Shown piece after piece: positions 47,989 through 57,345 of a stretch of DNA of 64,000 bases. The translations under genes and the position numbers were made by a program. The stretch comes from Roseburia hominis (GTDB lineage Bacteria; Bacillota; Clostridia; Lachnospirales; Lachnospiraceae). Numbering within the stretch: position 1 is the stretch's first letter; each line of letters begins with the position of its first letter. The notes beneath the pieces were generated by a model. That model saw only the letters and a list, made by a program, of their open reading frames with translations. It was not told the DNA's origin and did no database searches. The stretch covers positions 94,318 to 158,317 of the forward strand of contig JAETOE010000002.1 in the NCBI GenBank assembly GCA_021771815.1. Direction: 5' to 3'.

Positions 47989-48198
47989 CTATATTTCCTC
48001 CCGCTCAATTAATGTAATGCAGCCCGTAGGACAACTTTTACTGCACAATCCACAGCCAACACAGCTATCTCTGTCAACCAATGCAAAGCATCCATTTTTA
48101 ACCGAAACTGCATTTTTCCTGCAGAAAAAGGTACATTCGCCGCATGCCACACACCGTTTCTCATCTACAACAGCATACTTTTTTGACTTCACTTTCAT
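47989..48198 (-). CDS. Ferredoxin, 2[4Fe-4S]
   Basis: A 69-residue protein from the ATG at 48198 (AGGGAGGTA upstream; the upstream in-frame ATG would lie before the ribosome site). Two classic motifs: CVACGECTFFCRKN and CVGCGLCSKSCPTG. It probably passes electrons to the NapH-like protein and the C_GCAxxG protein. Confidence 0.88.
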   Translation of the reverse strand: MKVKSKKYAVVDEKRCVACGECTFFCRKNAVSVKNGCFALVDRDSCVGCGLCSKSCPTGCITLIEREEI

Positions 48199-48211
48199 TA
48201 CCTCCCTGACA

Positions 48212-48257
48212 AAAGCCATTTATTTTTGAAGATATTTTAACAAAAATAAATGGCTTT
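48212..48257 (-). promoter_or_regulatory. 17-bp inverted repeat in the leader of the ferredoxin operon
   Basis: A perfect 17-bp arm pair AAAGCCATTTATTTTTG / CAAAAATAAATGGCTTT (48212-48228 with 48241-48257) lies just before the ferredoxin ribosome site. In RNA it would be a strong hairpin next to the start codon; in DNA it could be an operator. It is not a standard terminator, since the gene follows immediately. Confidence 0.6.
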
Positions 48258-48333
48258 GTATGTAATCCAGTCACATTAGAGATATTTTCCTTTATTATGC
48301 GTCTTATCCCGTTTATCGAGCAGCTTGCATCCC

Positions 48334-48370
48334 AAAAGAGCGCAGGCATTTTATCCGCCTGCGCTCTTTT
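48334..48370 (-). terminator. Terminator of asd
   Basis: The 14-bp stem AAAAGAGCGCAGGC/GCCTGCGCTCTTTT (48334-48347 with 48357-48370) has A- and T-rich ends on both sides, so it could work in both directions. It lies 15 bp past the asd stop. Confidence 0.85.
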
Positions 48371-48385
48371 CACGTCATACATGCT

Positions 48386-49474
48386 TTATTTCTTTGTGAT
48401 ATATCCCTGTGCCTTCAACAGCTCTGCACAAAGCACCGCACCGCCTGCCGCACCGCGGACAGTATTGTGAGATAATCCCACGAACTTCCAGTCGTATACG
48501 GTATCCTCTCTCAAACGGCCTACCGATACGCCCATACCGTTCTCATAGTTGACATCCTCGGAAACCTGCGGACGGTTATCCTCCGCAAGATACTGGATGA
48601 ACTGCTTCGGTGCGCTCGGAAGCTCAAGCTCCTGCGGCACGCCGGAGAAATTCTTCAACGCGTCAAGAAGCTGCTCCTTGGTCGGATTCTTCTTAAACTT
48701 TACAAATACCGCGGCGGTATGTCCGTTCAATACCGGAACACGGATACACTGACAGGTAATCACCGGAGACTCCGCCGGAACGATTTCCTTCTTCGCATCG
48801 TCCACATGTCCCCAGATACGAAGCGGCTCCTTCTCCGACTTCTCTTCCTCGCCGCCGATGTACGGGATGATATTTCCCACCATCTCCGGCCAGTCCTTAA
48901 AGGTCTTGCCTGCACCGGAAATCGCCTGGTACGTCGTCACAACCACCTCATACGGCTCGAACTCTTTCCACGCGGTGAGAACCGGCGCGTAAGACTGGAT
49001 CGAGCAGTTCGGCTTAACTGCAACGAAACCGCGCTTCGTGCCGAGACGCTCCTTCTGGTATTTGATGACCTCCATATGCTCCGGGTTTACCTCCGGAATC
49101 ACCATCGGCACATCCGGCGTCCAGCGGTGCGCGCTGTTGTTGGAGACGACCGGAGTCTCAGTCTTTGCGTATGCTTCCTCGATCTTCTTGATCTCTTCCT
49201 TTGTCATATCGACTGCGGAGAACACGAAATCCACCTCGGATGCTACCTTCTCCACCTCGTTGACATTCATGACTACAATCTTCTTTACTGCCTCCGGCAT
49301 CGGGGTATCCATCTTCCAACGGTCTCCGACTGCTTCCTCATAAGTCTTGCCGGCGCTTCTCGGGCTTGCCGCAATCGTTGTCACCTCAAACCACGGATGA
49401 TTCTCCAACAGTGAGATAAATCTCTGTCCTACCATACCTGTTCCGCCCAGAATACCAACCTTTAACTTTTCGCT
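48386..49474 (-). CDS. asd: Aspartate-semialdehyde dehydrogenase
   Basis: A 362-residue protein from the ATG at 49474 (GGAAGAG upstream). NADP-binding VGILGGTGMVGQRF (about 6-19), the active-site Cys in VKPNCSIQSYAPV, a QAISGAGKTFKDWP loop and HTAAVFVKFK. This is the yeast/archaeal-type ASADH. It reduces aspartyl phosphate to the semialdehyde for lysine, threonine and methionine synthesis. It is a single-gene unit with its own promoter and terminator. Confidence 0.93.
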   Translation of the reverse strand, partial: SEKLKVGILGGTGMVGQRFISLLENHPWFEVTTIAASPRSAGKTYEEAVGDRWKMDTPMPEAVKKIVVMNVNEVEKVASEVDFVFSAVDMTKEEIKKIEEAYAKTETPVVSNNSAHRWTPDVPMVIPEVNPEHMEVIKYQKERLGTKRGFVAVKPNCSIQSYAPVLTAWKEFEPYEVVVTTYQAISGAGKTFKDWPEMVGNIIPYIGGEEEKSEKEPLRIWGHVDDAKKEIVPAESPVITCQCIRVPVLNGHTAAVFVKFKKNPTKEQLLDALKNFSGVPQELELPSAPKQFIQYLAEDNRPQVSEDVNYENGMGVSVGRLREDTVYDWKFVGLSHNTVRGAAGGAVLCAELLKAQGYITKK

Positions 49475-49602
49475 CATGACTCTTCCAATCTCCCTTATCT
49501 TTTTTGATACAATACATCGCTTCACCGTCTATGTATCTTTCTTCTCTCTGACACCCGCCGCCTCGTGTCCGTCTGTGGCAAACAAGTGTCGTCATAGTGA
49601 AT

Positions 49603-49631
49603 ATATTATGCTATTTTCGATCAAAAAGCAA
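49603..49631 (-). promoter_or_regulatory. Promoter of asd
   Basis: On the minus strand TTGCTT (49626-49631), a 17-bp spacer and TAATAT (49603-49608). The 5' leader of about 120 nt contains short GACAC/GTGTC and ATACAT/ATGTAT inverted repeats, but I see no recognisable lysine riboswitch. Confidence 0.6.
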
Positions 49632-49700
49632 TGCCTATTTCGTAAAAGTTCACGTCAATTTTCGTCGTTTCTTGTACATTTCTTACAATAACACGTTACT

Positions 49701-51095
49701 CTACGAAAGCGGACTCCATTCCTCAGCAAGATAAGCCTTCTCTGCCGCGATCACCTTTTCCATCGCCTCTTTGCTCGGCGCTCCCACAGTCAGACGCTTG
49801 TTCACACAAGTCTCCATGGAAATCGCCTCGTAGATATCCTCCTCAAACACCGGGCTGATCGCTTTTAGCTCCTCGAGACTCATATCGTCGATTGCAATTC
49901 CCTTGTCAATGCAGTAGAGCACGATCTGACCGACAATACCGTGCGCGTCCCGAAACGGTACGCCGTGATTCACAAGGTAATCCGCCGCGTCCGTCGCGTT
50001 GGTAAAACCGCCGTTGGCAGATGCGCGCATCCGTTCCTTATTAAACTTCATCGTCGCGAGCATACCGTTAAAGAGCGCAATACAGCCCTTGACCGTATCC
50101 ATCGCGTCAAAGGAAAGCTCCTTATCCTCCTGCATATCCTTATTGTACGCAAGCGGAATTCCTTTCATCGTAGTAAGCAGCGACATCAACGCACCGTAGA
50201 CACGTCCCGTCTTTCCCCGCACAAGCTCCGCAATATCCGGGTTCTTCTTCTGCGGCATGATACTGCTTCCGGTGCTGTAGGCGTCGTCGATTTCCACAAA
50301 CTGATACTCGTTGGAGTTCCAGATGATGACCTCCTCCGAAAAGCGTGACAGATGCATCATGATCGTCGCGCACGCAGACAAAAACTCGATCAGATAATCG
50401 CGGTCGGACACACCGTCCATGCTGTTTAGCGTCGGTCCGTAAAAGCCCAAAAGCTTTGCCGTATATTCACGGTCGAGCGGATAGGTCGTTCCGGCGAGCG
50501 CGCCCGAACCAAGCGGACAGTAATTCATTCTCTCATAGATATCATGCAGGCGCAGACGGTCGCGCTTAAACATTTCAAAGTAAGCTCCCATGTGATGCGC
50601 CAGTGTGATCGGCTGCGCTTTCTGCAGATGCGTAAAGCCCGGCATGATCGTCTCCGTGTTCTCATCCATAATATGTAAAATCGTTTCGAGAAGTTCCGCA
50701 AGCAGCGCGTCCGTATGCAGTACTTCATTTCTGGTATACAGACGCATGTCAAGCGCCACCTGATCGTTGCGGCTGCGTCCGGTATGCAGCTTCTTTCCCG
50801 TGTCGCCGAGACGGTCAATGAGATTCGCCTCAACAAAACTGTGGATATCCTCGTACTCATCCGTGATCGCAAGACGCCCTTCCCCGACATCGCTAAGAAT
50901 TTCCTTTAAACACTTAATGATCGCCTGCGTCTCCTCTTCCGTAAGGATTCCCTGCTTTCCGAGCATCGTCACGTGAGCAATGCTGCCCTCGATATCCTGT
51001 CTGTAAAATTTCTGATCAAATGCGATGGACGCGTTGAAATTGTAGACAAGCTTATCCGTCTCCTTCGTAAAGCGTCCTCCCCATAACTGTGCCAT
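49701..51095 (-). CDS. argH: Argininosuccinate lyase
   Basis: A 464-residue protein of the fumarase/aspartase superfamily: [14 protein letters not shown] start, [25 protein letters not shown]-type loop ([18 protein letters not shown]) and the signature [12 protein letters not shown]. It splits argininosuccinate into arginine and fumarate. No argG lies next to it in the window. Confidence 0.95.
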   Translation of the reverse strand: MAQLWGGRFTKETDKLVYNFNASIAFDQKFYRQDIEGSIAHVTMLGKQGILTEEETQAIIKCLKEILSDVGEGRLAITDEYEDIHSFVEANLIDRLGDTGKKLHTGRSRNDQVALDMRLYTRNEVLHTDALLAELLETILHIMDENTETIMPGFTHLQKAQPITLAHHMGAYFEMFKRDRLRLHDIYERMNYCPLGSGALAGTTYPLDREYTAKLLGFYGPTLNSMDGVSDRDYLIEFLSACATIMMHLSRFSEEVIIWNSNEYQFVEIDDAYSTGSSIMPQKKNPDIAELVRGKTGRVYGALMSLLTTMKGIPLAYNKDMQEDKELSFDAMDTVKGCIALFNGMLATMKFNKERMRASANGGFTNATDAADYLVNHGVPFRDAHGIVGQIVLYCIDKGIAIDDMSLEELKAISPVFEEDIYEAISMETCVNKRLTVGAPSKEAMEKVIAAEKAYLAEEWSPLS

Positions 51096-51189
51096 AACAT
51101 GAATCCTCTCTTTCTCTTTTCTATTTAATATATCAAAAACATTGCTTCCATCTCTCCGGCAAACTGTGATTTATCTTTCTTAGCCCGTT

Positions 51190-52143
51190 TTAACGACTAT
51201 TATCCTTTCGGCCTTTTAGTCCATTTACCCGAATGTCATCAAGTTCTTCTTTTGTCAGGCATCCAGACTGATATAGTCGCAGATACTCTTTTGAAACATC
51301 CGAATCAAAGATTAATACATCATCAGAGCCTATGGTAACATCCACACCCTTACGATAGAGCTTCGCTATAGGATGGTGTGCCATATCAGGTACGCGACCC
51401 AGGAACACATTGCTTGAAGGTGTGACATTCAATCGGATATTGTTTTCAATCAGGTAATCTATAACGTTTTCATCTTGTACGGCCGCTATTCCATGTTGCA
51501 CTTCGTTAAGATGAAGCAATTCAACTGAAGTAACTATATCCTTCGCCGTGCCCCATTCGCCCACATGAGCTTTTAACACAAGTCCGTTTTCAGCGGCTTT
51601 ATCATAGATCGGGATGAAATTCTCTATCGGCTGTGCCAATTCATCTCCATAAAGATCAATAGAATAAAATTCCTTATGTCCCCAAAAGTGCGATAAACAA
51701 TTCATCAGATAATCAACCGGACAATGTCTTGATAATCCAATTTGCAAGCGTAATTCGATCTCAGGAGCTATCATGGCGTTCGCTTCCTGGAAGGAAAAGA
51801 TCAATTTTTCAATGTCATTATCAAAAAACTCGTTAAGGCCCCACACATCTTCGCCTATTTCCAATACAGTTACTCCATCGGATTTTGCCTGCTCAAATGT
51901 TGCCTCAATCAAGAGTTTTCTTCCTTCCGGACTATTAAAACGATTCCCAATATATTTGCTGCTCCATGAGTCCATCTCACTCATAGATTTTAACGGGGTG
52001 GTTATGGATTCGATTTTATATCCGGTCTTATTGAATATATACTCCCTACTGCCACCAAGTACAAAATGGTTATGCAAATCCGCTTTAGGGAAGCTTCGTA
52101 TTGTTTCTAAATCCTGACTATCAAGTGCTTCTACAAAAGCCAT
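51190..52143 (-). CDS. add: Adenosine deaminase
   Basis: A 317-residue TIM-barrel protein from the ATG at 52143 (GAGGAGTGAG upstream). Metal and catalytic residues: PKADLHNHFVLGG (His-x-His), KAHVGEWG (His and catalytic Glu), VQHGIAAV (His) and VTIGSDDV (Asp-Asp). Purine deamination fits the nucleoside salvage genes elsewhere in the window. It appears more A/T-rich in codon use than its neighbours, and its upstream frame overlaps queH in antisense-like sequence that I do not use. Confidence 0.85.
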   Translation of the reverse strand: MAFVEALDSQDLETIRSFPKADLHNHFVLGGSREYIFNKTGYKIESITTPLKSMSEMDSWSSKYIGNRFNSPEGRKLLIEATFEQAKSDGVTVLEIGEDVWGLNEFFDNDIEKLIFSFQEANAMIAPEIELRLQIGLSRHCPVDYLMNCLSHFWGHKEFYSIDLYGDELAQPIENFIPIYDKAAENGLVLKAHVGEWGTAKDIVTSVELLHLNEVQHGIAAVQDENVIDYLIENNIRLNVTPSSNVFLGRVPDMAHHPIAKLYRKGVDVTIGSDDVLIFDSDVSKEYLRLYQSGCLTKEELDDIRVNGLKGRKDNSR

Positions 52144-52213
52144 AACCGTCTCACTCCTCTTCATTTGTGCCAAAGCACGATAAATTCTAATTTCACTTAA
52201 TCTTAAATAGCTT

Positions 52214-52852
52214 CTACTCCTCTCTCGCTGCAATCTGTGCCTCTCGCTCCCTCTTTGAGAATACGCAGCCGCAGTAATCCTGCCGGTACATGCCGTATTC
52301 CGCCGACAGTTCGACCGACCGCTTGTAACCGTTTTTCTTCTTAAAATCTGAATGAAGATAGCGCACGCCGTATTCTCCTGCGAGGCGCTCCCCGATTTCA
52401 TTGAGCTTCTCTGCATTTTTTAGCGGGCTGATGGAGAGCGTCGTCGTAAAATAATCCATTTCAAGCTCTCGTGCCAGCCTAGCCGACTCCCGAAGCCGCA
52501 GCTCATAGCATCGAAAACAGCGTTCGCCGCCCTCTCTTGCCTCCTCAAGCCCCTTTGTCAACTCGTAGAAGCGCTCCTTGTCATAGGCTCCCTCCACGAA
52601 CCGGACCGGGTGCTTCGCCGGGAGCCGTTCAATGAAATGCTGCTGCTCAATCACGCGTTTCCTATATTCTTCCTCCGGGTAAATATTCGGATTGTAATAA
52701 AATACCGTAATCTGAAAATACTCGGACAAATACTCCAGACAGTACGAGCTGCACGGCGCACAGCAGCTATGCAAAAGCAGCGACGGCACAATTTGCTGCG
52801 CCGTAATCTGTGCAATCGTATCATCCAGCATCTTCTGATAATTCTGTTTCAT
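52214..52852 (-). CDS. queH: Epoxyqueuosine reductase QueH
   Basis: A 212-residue protein from the ATG at 52852 (GGGGAGG upstream). LLHSCCAPCSSYCLEYL, RCFRCYELRL and YCGCVFSKRERE supply the cysteines of the QueH (former DUF208) family. It makes queuosine from epoxyqueuosine in tRNA. Confidence 0.92.
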   Translation of the reverse strand: MKQNYQKMLDDTIAQITAQQIVPSLLLHSCCAPCSSYCLEYLSEYFQITVFYYNPNIYPEEEYRKRVIEQQHFIERLPAKHPVRFVEGAYDKERFYELTKGLEEAREGGERCFRCYELRLRESARLARELEMDYFTTTLSISPLKNAEKLNEIGERLAGEYGVRYLHSDFKKKNGYKRSVELSAEYGMYRQDYCGCVFSKREREAQIAAREE

Positions 52853-53025
52853 GAAATGCGCTTTCCTCCCCACTTCCATATATGCATAAAAATTCAGACG
52901 TTTCTGCTATTTTACACGAAGAAGCGGGGAAGTGCAACCCTTCCCCGCTAAAACGTTCTCTGTCATTCCTTGTATTCTACATTCATCAGTATATTTGTCC
53001 GCTCTCTTCTTTTCGCCATTCGCCG

Positions 53026-53736
53026 TTATTCGTCCTTACTTCGATACTTCCCCCGATAGCGCGCCGTCCGATAAACTCCGACCAGCATCAGAATAATCGC
53101 TGCAATCTGCGTAGCCATTTTCGCTGTCGGATGAATCGTTTCCTCCAGGATGAGCGCGCAGCTGTTCAACAATAAACCGCACGGTACCAACGCTGATAGC
53201 GGTCCGAATTTTCCTGATACTGCCTCTCCCTTTCGCTCCCTAAGCTTTGCAATGATAGCATTCATTTTAAAGACCTGACTCACAAGCGCAAGCAGTATCG
53301 CTCCGAGCAGAAACGCAAATGCAACCGCCAGACGGTTCCCACTTACCGCTCCGAACACCTCTATAAAGAAACAGATCAACTCAAACACTGTCACGATCTT
53401 AAACATCTTTCGTATTTTCGTATAGTGCTCGATACTCGAATCCACATCCGTATAAAGCACAAACTCACCTTTCTCAGCCAGTCTCCGCAGAATCACCCAA
53501 TATCCCCATGTCTGGACGATTTCCGCTCCGGTATCCTGCATAAATTCCCGATAATCCTCCGTGACTCCGAAAAAGCGGTCGCCGAAATCTACCTGATACC
53601 TGTATTCTCCCGGCTCACAACTGTCAAAATGATAAAATCCGGCACAAAATCCGGTCATGGCATATCCCTTTGCCGCCATCTCATTGAGCCATTCTGTCTC
53701 TGCATCCTTGTCTAAATAAAATCGAAACTTAATCAT
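53026..53736 (-). CDS. DUF2812 membrane protein
   Basis: A 236-residue protein from the ATG at 53736. The N-terminal ~90 residues have the DUF2812 pattern WLNEMAAKGYAMTGFCAGFYHFD and EYRYQVDFGD. Two hydrophobic segment pairs follow (about 112-160 and 185-225). It overlaps the PadR gene, its usual partner, which probably controls it. Confidence 0.8.
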   Translation of the reverse strand: MIKFRFYLDKDAETEWLNEMAAKGYAMTGFCAGFYHFDSCEPGEYRYQVDFGDRFFGVTEDYREFMQDTGAEIVQTWGYWVILRRLAEKGEFVLYTDVDSSIEHYTKIRKMFKIVTVFELICFFIEVFGAVSGNRLAVAFAFLLGAILLALVSQVFKMNAIIAKLRERKGEAVSGKFGPLSALVPCGLLLNSCALILEETIHPTAKMATQIAAIILMLVGVYRTARYRGKYRSKDE

Positions 53737-54055
53737 TTTCATTCTCCTCCGTCATCAATCCGGCGTTCCGCAGCAGCTCCTCCAACCGCGTCCGCTCTTC
53801 CTCAAAAGCTTCTCTTCCCTCCGCTGTGATTACATATTCCTTCTTCTTGCGCGACTGGGTATCGACGCTGTAAATACGGATCCATCCCTTCTTTTCCAGC
53901 GTCTGGATCGCGCCGTAGAGCGTTCCCGCTCCCAGCGTAACCCTGCCGTTTGTGAGCCTCTCGACTTCCTGAATAATTCCATAGCCATGATTCGGTGTTC
54001 TCACTGCAAGCAGGATATAAAACACTGCTTCCGTTAATGGAATATTTTTATCCAT
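53729..54055 (-). CDS. PadR-family regulator
   Basis: A 108-residue protein from the ATG at 54055 (GAAGGAGGC upstream). The winged helix reads ILLAVRTPNHGYGIIQEVERLTNGRV...GTLYGAIQTLEKKGWI, the PadR signature, with a C-terminal dimerisation helix. It lies upstream of DUF2812 and downstream of a promoter with CGATATAT repeats, likely its own operator. Confidence 0.88.
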   Translation of the reverse strand: MDKNIPLTEAVFYILLAVRTPNHGYGIIQEVERLTNGRVTLGAGTLYGAIQTLEKKGWIRIYSVDTQSRKKKEYVITAEGREAFEEERTRLEELLRNAGLMTEENEND

Positions 54056-54085
54056 CAGAAAAATTGCCTCCTTCATCCGCCTCAC

Positions 54086-54145
54086 GATATATCATCTTCC
54101 GATATATCGTATTGTCATTATATCGTCTCCCGATATATTTGTCAA
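54086..54145 (-). promoter_or_regulatory. Consensus promoter of the PadR-DUF2812 operon with palindromic operator
   Basis: On the minus strand TTGACA (54140-54145), a 17-bp spacer and TATAAT (54117-54122). GATATATC (54086-54093), CGATATATCG (54100-54109) and the palindrome TATCG-N5-CGATA (54121-54135) surround or overlap it and are probable PadR sites. Confidence 0.72.
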
Positions 54146-54238
54146 CTCTTTTTCCAAAAAAGAAAAAAAGGAAAAAGAAGAAAAAAAGAAGAATAGAACA
54201 AAAAAAGCGGAGAAGCCCAACGCCTCTTCCGCCATTGT

Positions 54239-54310
54239 AAGTATCAGTTCTGCCGCACTTCATCCGCCATCGCAAGTATCAGTTCTGCCGCACTTCATCC
54301 GCCATTTTAA
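54239..54310. repeat. 35-bp tandem repeat at a gene 3' end
   Basis: Two full copies (54239-54273 and 54274-54308) and the start of a third (from 54309) of a unit beginning AAGTATCAGTTCTGCCGCAC. The second copy includes the last codons and stop of the glycosyltransferase gene, so copy one repeats the gene end downstream. The period, 35, is not a multiple of three. Confidence 0.85.
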
Positions 54311-55469
54311 GTATCTCCTCCGCCCGGCATTTCCACGTATGCTCTGTTTCATACGTCCTGTAGGCACGCTCCGCGATCCGCTCGCGCATTGCGCGATCGC
54401 CCAGCAAGCGCCCCGCCCGCTCTCCCAACGTACTAAGATTCTCCAACGAATAAAATGCGATCTCCTCTCCATCCGCAAACCTCTTAGCAAGCCACGGGTT
54501 CTCATCCGTAAGCACAACGGTATGATTCGCCATTCCCGCCGGGATCCGGTCATGCATTCCGCGATTGAAAATCGGAGAGACATTTAAGAGAATATGCGCC
54601 TTTGCAATGCGCTCGAAAGACAGCGCGAACGGCACGGCGCGCTCCCGCCTTAAGCTTCCCTCGTCCGTTCCTTTATACTTCTCCCAGCCCTCGCCGATGA
54701 CCGTCACCGGGAGCTTCTCCGTGAGCAGTTCATCGAGCGCCGCCTTGCGGAAATAATCTCTGACATACGCATCCACCGGGTACATACTGTTCATGAACAA
54801 TGCAAACTGCTCCGCTGAAAGCTCTGCCCCCTTTTCCGTAAGATACTGCCGAAATGCCTTCTCCATCGGAAGCAGGGGTTCGCCAAGTCTCCGCTCGATC
54901 AACGCCTTCATAACTCCCGCCAACGGTTCGGGCGAAGCCTTTACCAGCTCATACACCGAATCCGGGCTGTCGTATGTTCCCGGAAAAAGAATGCGGCATT
55001 CCGGCTCCTTTTCCCCATCGTAAAGCGCTTTTGTCGCACCGAGCGGCAGCATATGAACACTTGCCGCCCCCGGATAATACTGTTTCACATACTGCTCCTG
55101 CGCCTCATCCAGAACGATTGCGTGCAGATTCCTCGCCGCGCTGGTCAGTCCGTTGTAATGAAACAGCGGATGATCCAGAATATAGTCGAAAAACGGACCG
55201 TCAAGCTTATCCAGATATGGAACGCCGTCCTCCGTCTCCATGCGCGGGAGCATCGAATTAAAATCGAGAATCAAACGGTATTTCCCGCCGATATACGGTT
55301 CCAGTTTCTCATCAAGGTCATCCCCTTTCGACAATTCGCAGATCTCCGCCGCAAAGCCCAGTTCCTCGAATGCCGCCCCGATCTGATGTGCAAAAAAATT
55401 GCTCGACATATAACAGATTTCCCTTGATGCAAATACTAAAATTTTTTCTCTTTCCCAACCGTTCTTCAT
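54279..55469 (-). CDS. Glycosyltransferase, CgeB / DUF3880-like
   Basis: A 396-residue protein from the ATG at 55469 (GAGGAGGAG upstream). It has a Rossmann-like N-terminal half (KILVFASREICYMSSNFFAHQ, YRLILDFNSML, DYILDHPLFHYNG). The C-terminal half has the pattern ILLNVSPIFNRGMHDRIPAGMANHTVVLTDENPWL seen in GT4-like CgeB proteins. The sugar donor and acceptor are unknown. Confidence 0.7.
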   Translation of the reverse strand: MKNGWEREKILVFASREICYMSSNFFAHQIGAAFEELGFAAEICELSKGDDLDEKLEPYIGGKYRLILDFNSMLPRMETEDGVPYLDKLDGPFFDYILDHPLFHYNGLTSAARNLHAIVLDEAQEQYVKQYYPGAASVHMLPLGATKALYDGEKEPECRILFPGTYDSPDSVYELVKASPEPLAGVMKALIERRLGEPLLPMEKAFRQYLTEKGAELSAEQFALFMNSMYPVDAYVRDYFRKAALDELLTEKLPVTVIGEGWEKYKGTDEGSLRRERAVPFALSFERIAKAHILLNVSPIFNRGMHDRIPAGMANHTVVLTDENPWLAKRFADGEEIAFYSLENLSTLGERAGRLLGDRAMRERIAERAYRTYETEHTWKCRAEEILKMADEVRQN

Positions 55470-55551
55470 TGTCTCCTCCTCACAGACCGCTGTCCGCGTA
55501 TGTTCTTTCCCGCATTTTTCCAAACATGCGCTCATACTTTTGACAATATAC

Positions 55552-55590
55552 AAAAAGGACTTTTATCAGACGAACGTCTCATAAAAGTCC
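55552..55590 (-). terminator. Terminator of the small membrane protein gene
   Basis: The stem GGACTTTTAT/ATAAAAGTCC (55557-55566 with 55581-55590) with an inner AGAC/GTCT helix is followed on the minus strand by TTTTTG. Confidence 0.82.
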
Positions 55591-55596
55591 CCTTGC

Positions 55597-55893
55597 TCAG
55601 TCCCTTACTACTCCAAGTGTCAAAATTCCAAGCAGATAGAGCACCACGCACATTACAACAAAAATGACATTGTGGCACAGAATACCCGCTACGATCTGCA
55701 CCAGAACCACCAGACCATGCAGCCAGATCGGTACGTCGTGCAGGCACACGGCAAGCGCCGCCTCTATCAAAACAATGACACAGACCGGGACAACCGGCAC
55801 ATCCAGTCCCAGAATGGAAATCAAAATCACGAGCAGCGCCGCGACAATTACTCCAAACAGAACCAGCATGTTCTTGTTCTCTGTCTCTCCCAT
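55597..55893 (-). CDS. Small membrane protein of unknown function
   Basis: A 98-residue protein, almost entirely hydrophobic, with three to four spans (about 8-28, 32-50, 58-76, 78-95). Only short charged ends. A single-gene unit with its own terminator. I do not recognise the family. Confidence 0.7.
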   Translation of the reverse strand: MGETENKNMLVLFGVIVAALLVILISILGLDVPVVPVCVIVLIEAALAVCLHDVPIWLHGLVVLVQIVAGILCHNVIFVVMCVVLYLLGILTLGVVRD

Positions 55894-56009
55894 AGTTCCT
55901 TCCTCTCTTTTCCGCTTTCAAAAGCTGCCATAAATTTCCGACTCTGTCATTATAGCAATTATTCCATAAAAGGACAAGTTCTTTCTTACTATATGATGAC
56001 ACGGTCGAA

Positions 56010-56066
56010 AAATCAGCCGGATATCGTATCATGCTGCTGGAAAATCAGTCGGATATCGTATATAAT
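56010..56066 (+). promoter_or_regulatory. Promoter with 20-bp direct repeats for the SGNH hydrolase gene
   Basis: TATAAT at 56061-56066 with TGGAAA 17 bp upstream (56038-56043). Two copies of AAATCAGYCGGATATCGTAT (56010-56029 and 56042-56061) are spaced 32 bp apart, the second covering the promoter spacer. Probably the binding site of an unidentified regulator. Confidence 0.6.
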
Positions 56067-56131
56067 ACATGGGAATGCCGCGGGTATCTCCCGCATCCGG
56101 CAAATTGATTACAGAAAAAGGAATGATCATC

Positions 56132-57307
56132 ATGAACGATACAAAATGGATCTCCATGTGGGGAAACGCAATGTCTGTCGCGGAACATCATCCGGAGAGC
56201 TACGCCAAGGATCTCACGCTGCGCTATCCGGTCTACGCACCGTTTTCCGGAAATCAGCTTCGGTTCACCTTCGACAATTACTGCGGAAAGGAAGCCGTGA
56301 CCGTCACAAAAGCCACCGTTGCCCTCTCTGCCGCTGACCTGACCGAAAGAATTCCTCTCTCCTGTCCGCTCGCACCGCACACAGTCTGTCCTATTACATT
56401 TAGCGGAAAATCAGGCACAACGCTTGCACCGGGGAAATCCGTTGTCAGCGACGCCATACCCTTTCCGGTCACGGCAGGCGAGACGCTCTGCGTCAGTATC
56501 TACTTTGCGGATTTCACCGCCATGCAGTCCTCCGTCCTGATTACCGGACCGCTGTCTAAGGGTTATTTCTCCTTCGGCGACGTCACCGCAGCGGACGAGC
56601 TGCCGCTTGACACCACAAAAGCAACGAACTGGTTCTATTTTTTAAGCAATATTGACATTATGACGGACGCAGACTGCCACGCGCTCATCTGCTACGGCGA
56701 TTCCATCACCGCGCAGGCATGGCCGGATTACCTGACGCTTCGTCTGCGCGACGAAGGTCTTTCCCACACCTCCGTGATCCGGCGCGCCGCAAGCGGCACC
56801 AGAGTGCTCCGTCAGTATGACTGCATCACCTACGATTCCTACGGTCTGAAGGGTACGAACCGTTTTCACCACGAGATACCGACCGCGGGCGCAGACATCA
56901 TCATCATCCAACAGGGAATCAACGATATCATTCATCCGGTCGGCGTAGAGAACAATCCCTTCCGTCCGATGAGCGATCTGCCGACCGCAGGCGAACTGAT
57001 CGACGGTCTGAAATGGTACATTGAGGAAGCGAAAAAGCTCGACATGCAAGTCTATCTCGGCACGCTTCTGCCCATCGAGGGCTGGCGCACCTATGCACCG
57101 TTCCGCGAAGAACTGCGCGCGGCTGTCAATGAATGGATGCGCACCACAACAGACGCCGACGGCTGCATCGACTTTGACGCCGCGCTGCGCGGTGCTGAAA
57201 ATCCGCTCGCTTTCCGCGACGGCTTTGACAGCGGCGACCATCTGCATCCAAGCAATACCGCCTACTGCGAGATGGCGCGCTGTGTTCCGAAAGAATTGCT
57301 ACGCTGA
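56132..57307 (+). CDS. SGNH/GDSL hydrolase
   Basis: A 391-residue protein from the ATG at 56132 (AAAAGGAATG upstream). A beta-rich N-terminal domain (1-180) precedes the SGNH fold: nucleophile CYGDSITAQAW (about 190), a Gly/Asn block QQGINDI and the catalytic His in SGDHLHPS near the C-terminus. No signal peptide is visible. Likely an esterase or carbohydrate deacetylase acting in the cytoplasm. Confidence 0.85.
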   Translation: MNDTKWISMWGNAMSVAEHHPESYAKDLTLRYPVYAPFSGNQLRFTFDNYCGKEAVTVTKATVALSAADLTERIPLSCPLAPHTVCPITFSGKSGTTLAPGKSVVSDAIPFPVTAGETLCVSIYFADFTAMQSSVLITGPLSKGYFSFGDVTAADELPLDTTKATNWFYFLSNIDIMTDADCHALICYGDSITAQAWPDYLTLRLRDEGLSHTSVIRRAASGTRVLRQYDCITYDSYGLKGTNRFHHEIPTAGADIIIIQQGINDIIHPVGVENNPFRPMSDLPTAGELIDGLKWYIEEAKKLDMQVYLGTLLPIEGWRTYAPFREELRAAVNEWMRTTTDADGCIDFDAALRGAENPLAFRDGFDSGDHLHPSNTAYCEMARCVPKELLR

Positions 57308-57345
57308 AAAAAAATTTGAAACGCGAGAGTGTGCGAAGCGCACTT

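Noticed and set aside
49475..49700. Lysine or other riboswitch ahead of asd
   Set aside because: The leader is too short and lacks the conserved lysine-riboswitch elements; only small inverted repeats are visible.
57308..57345. Terminator between SGNH hydrolase and udk
   Set aside because: The GTGC/GCAC stem is short and the T-run lies about 12 nt away, so I do not call it.
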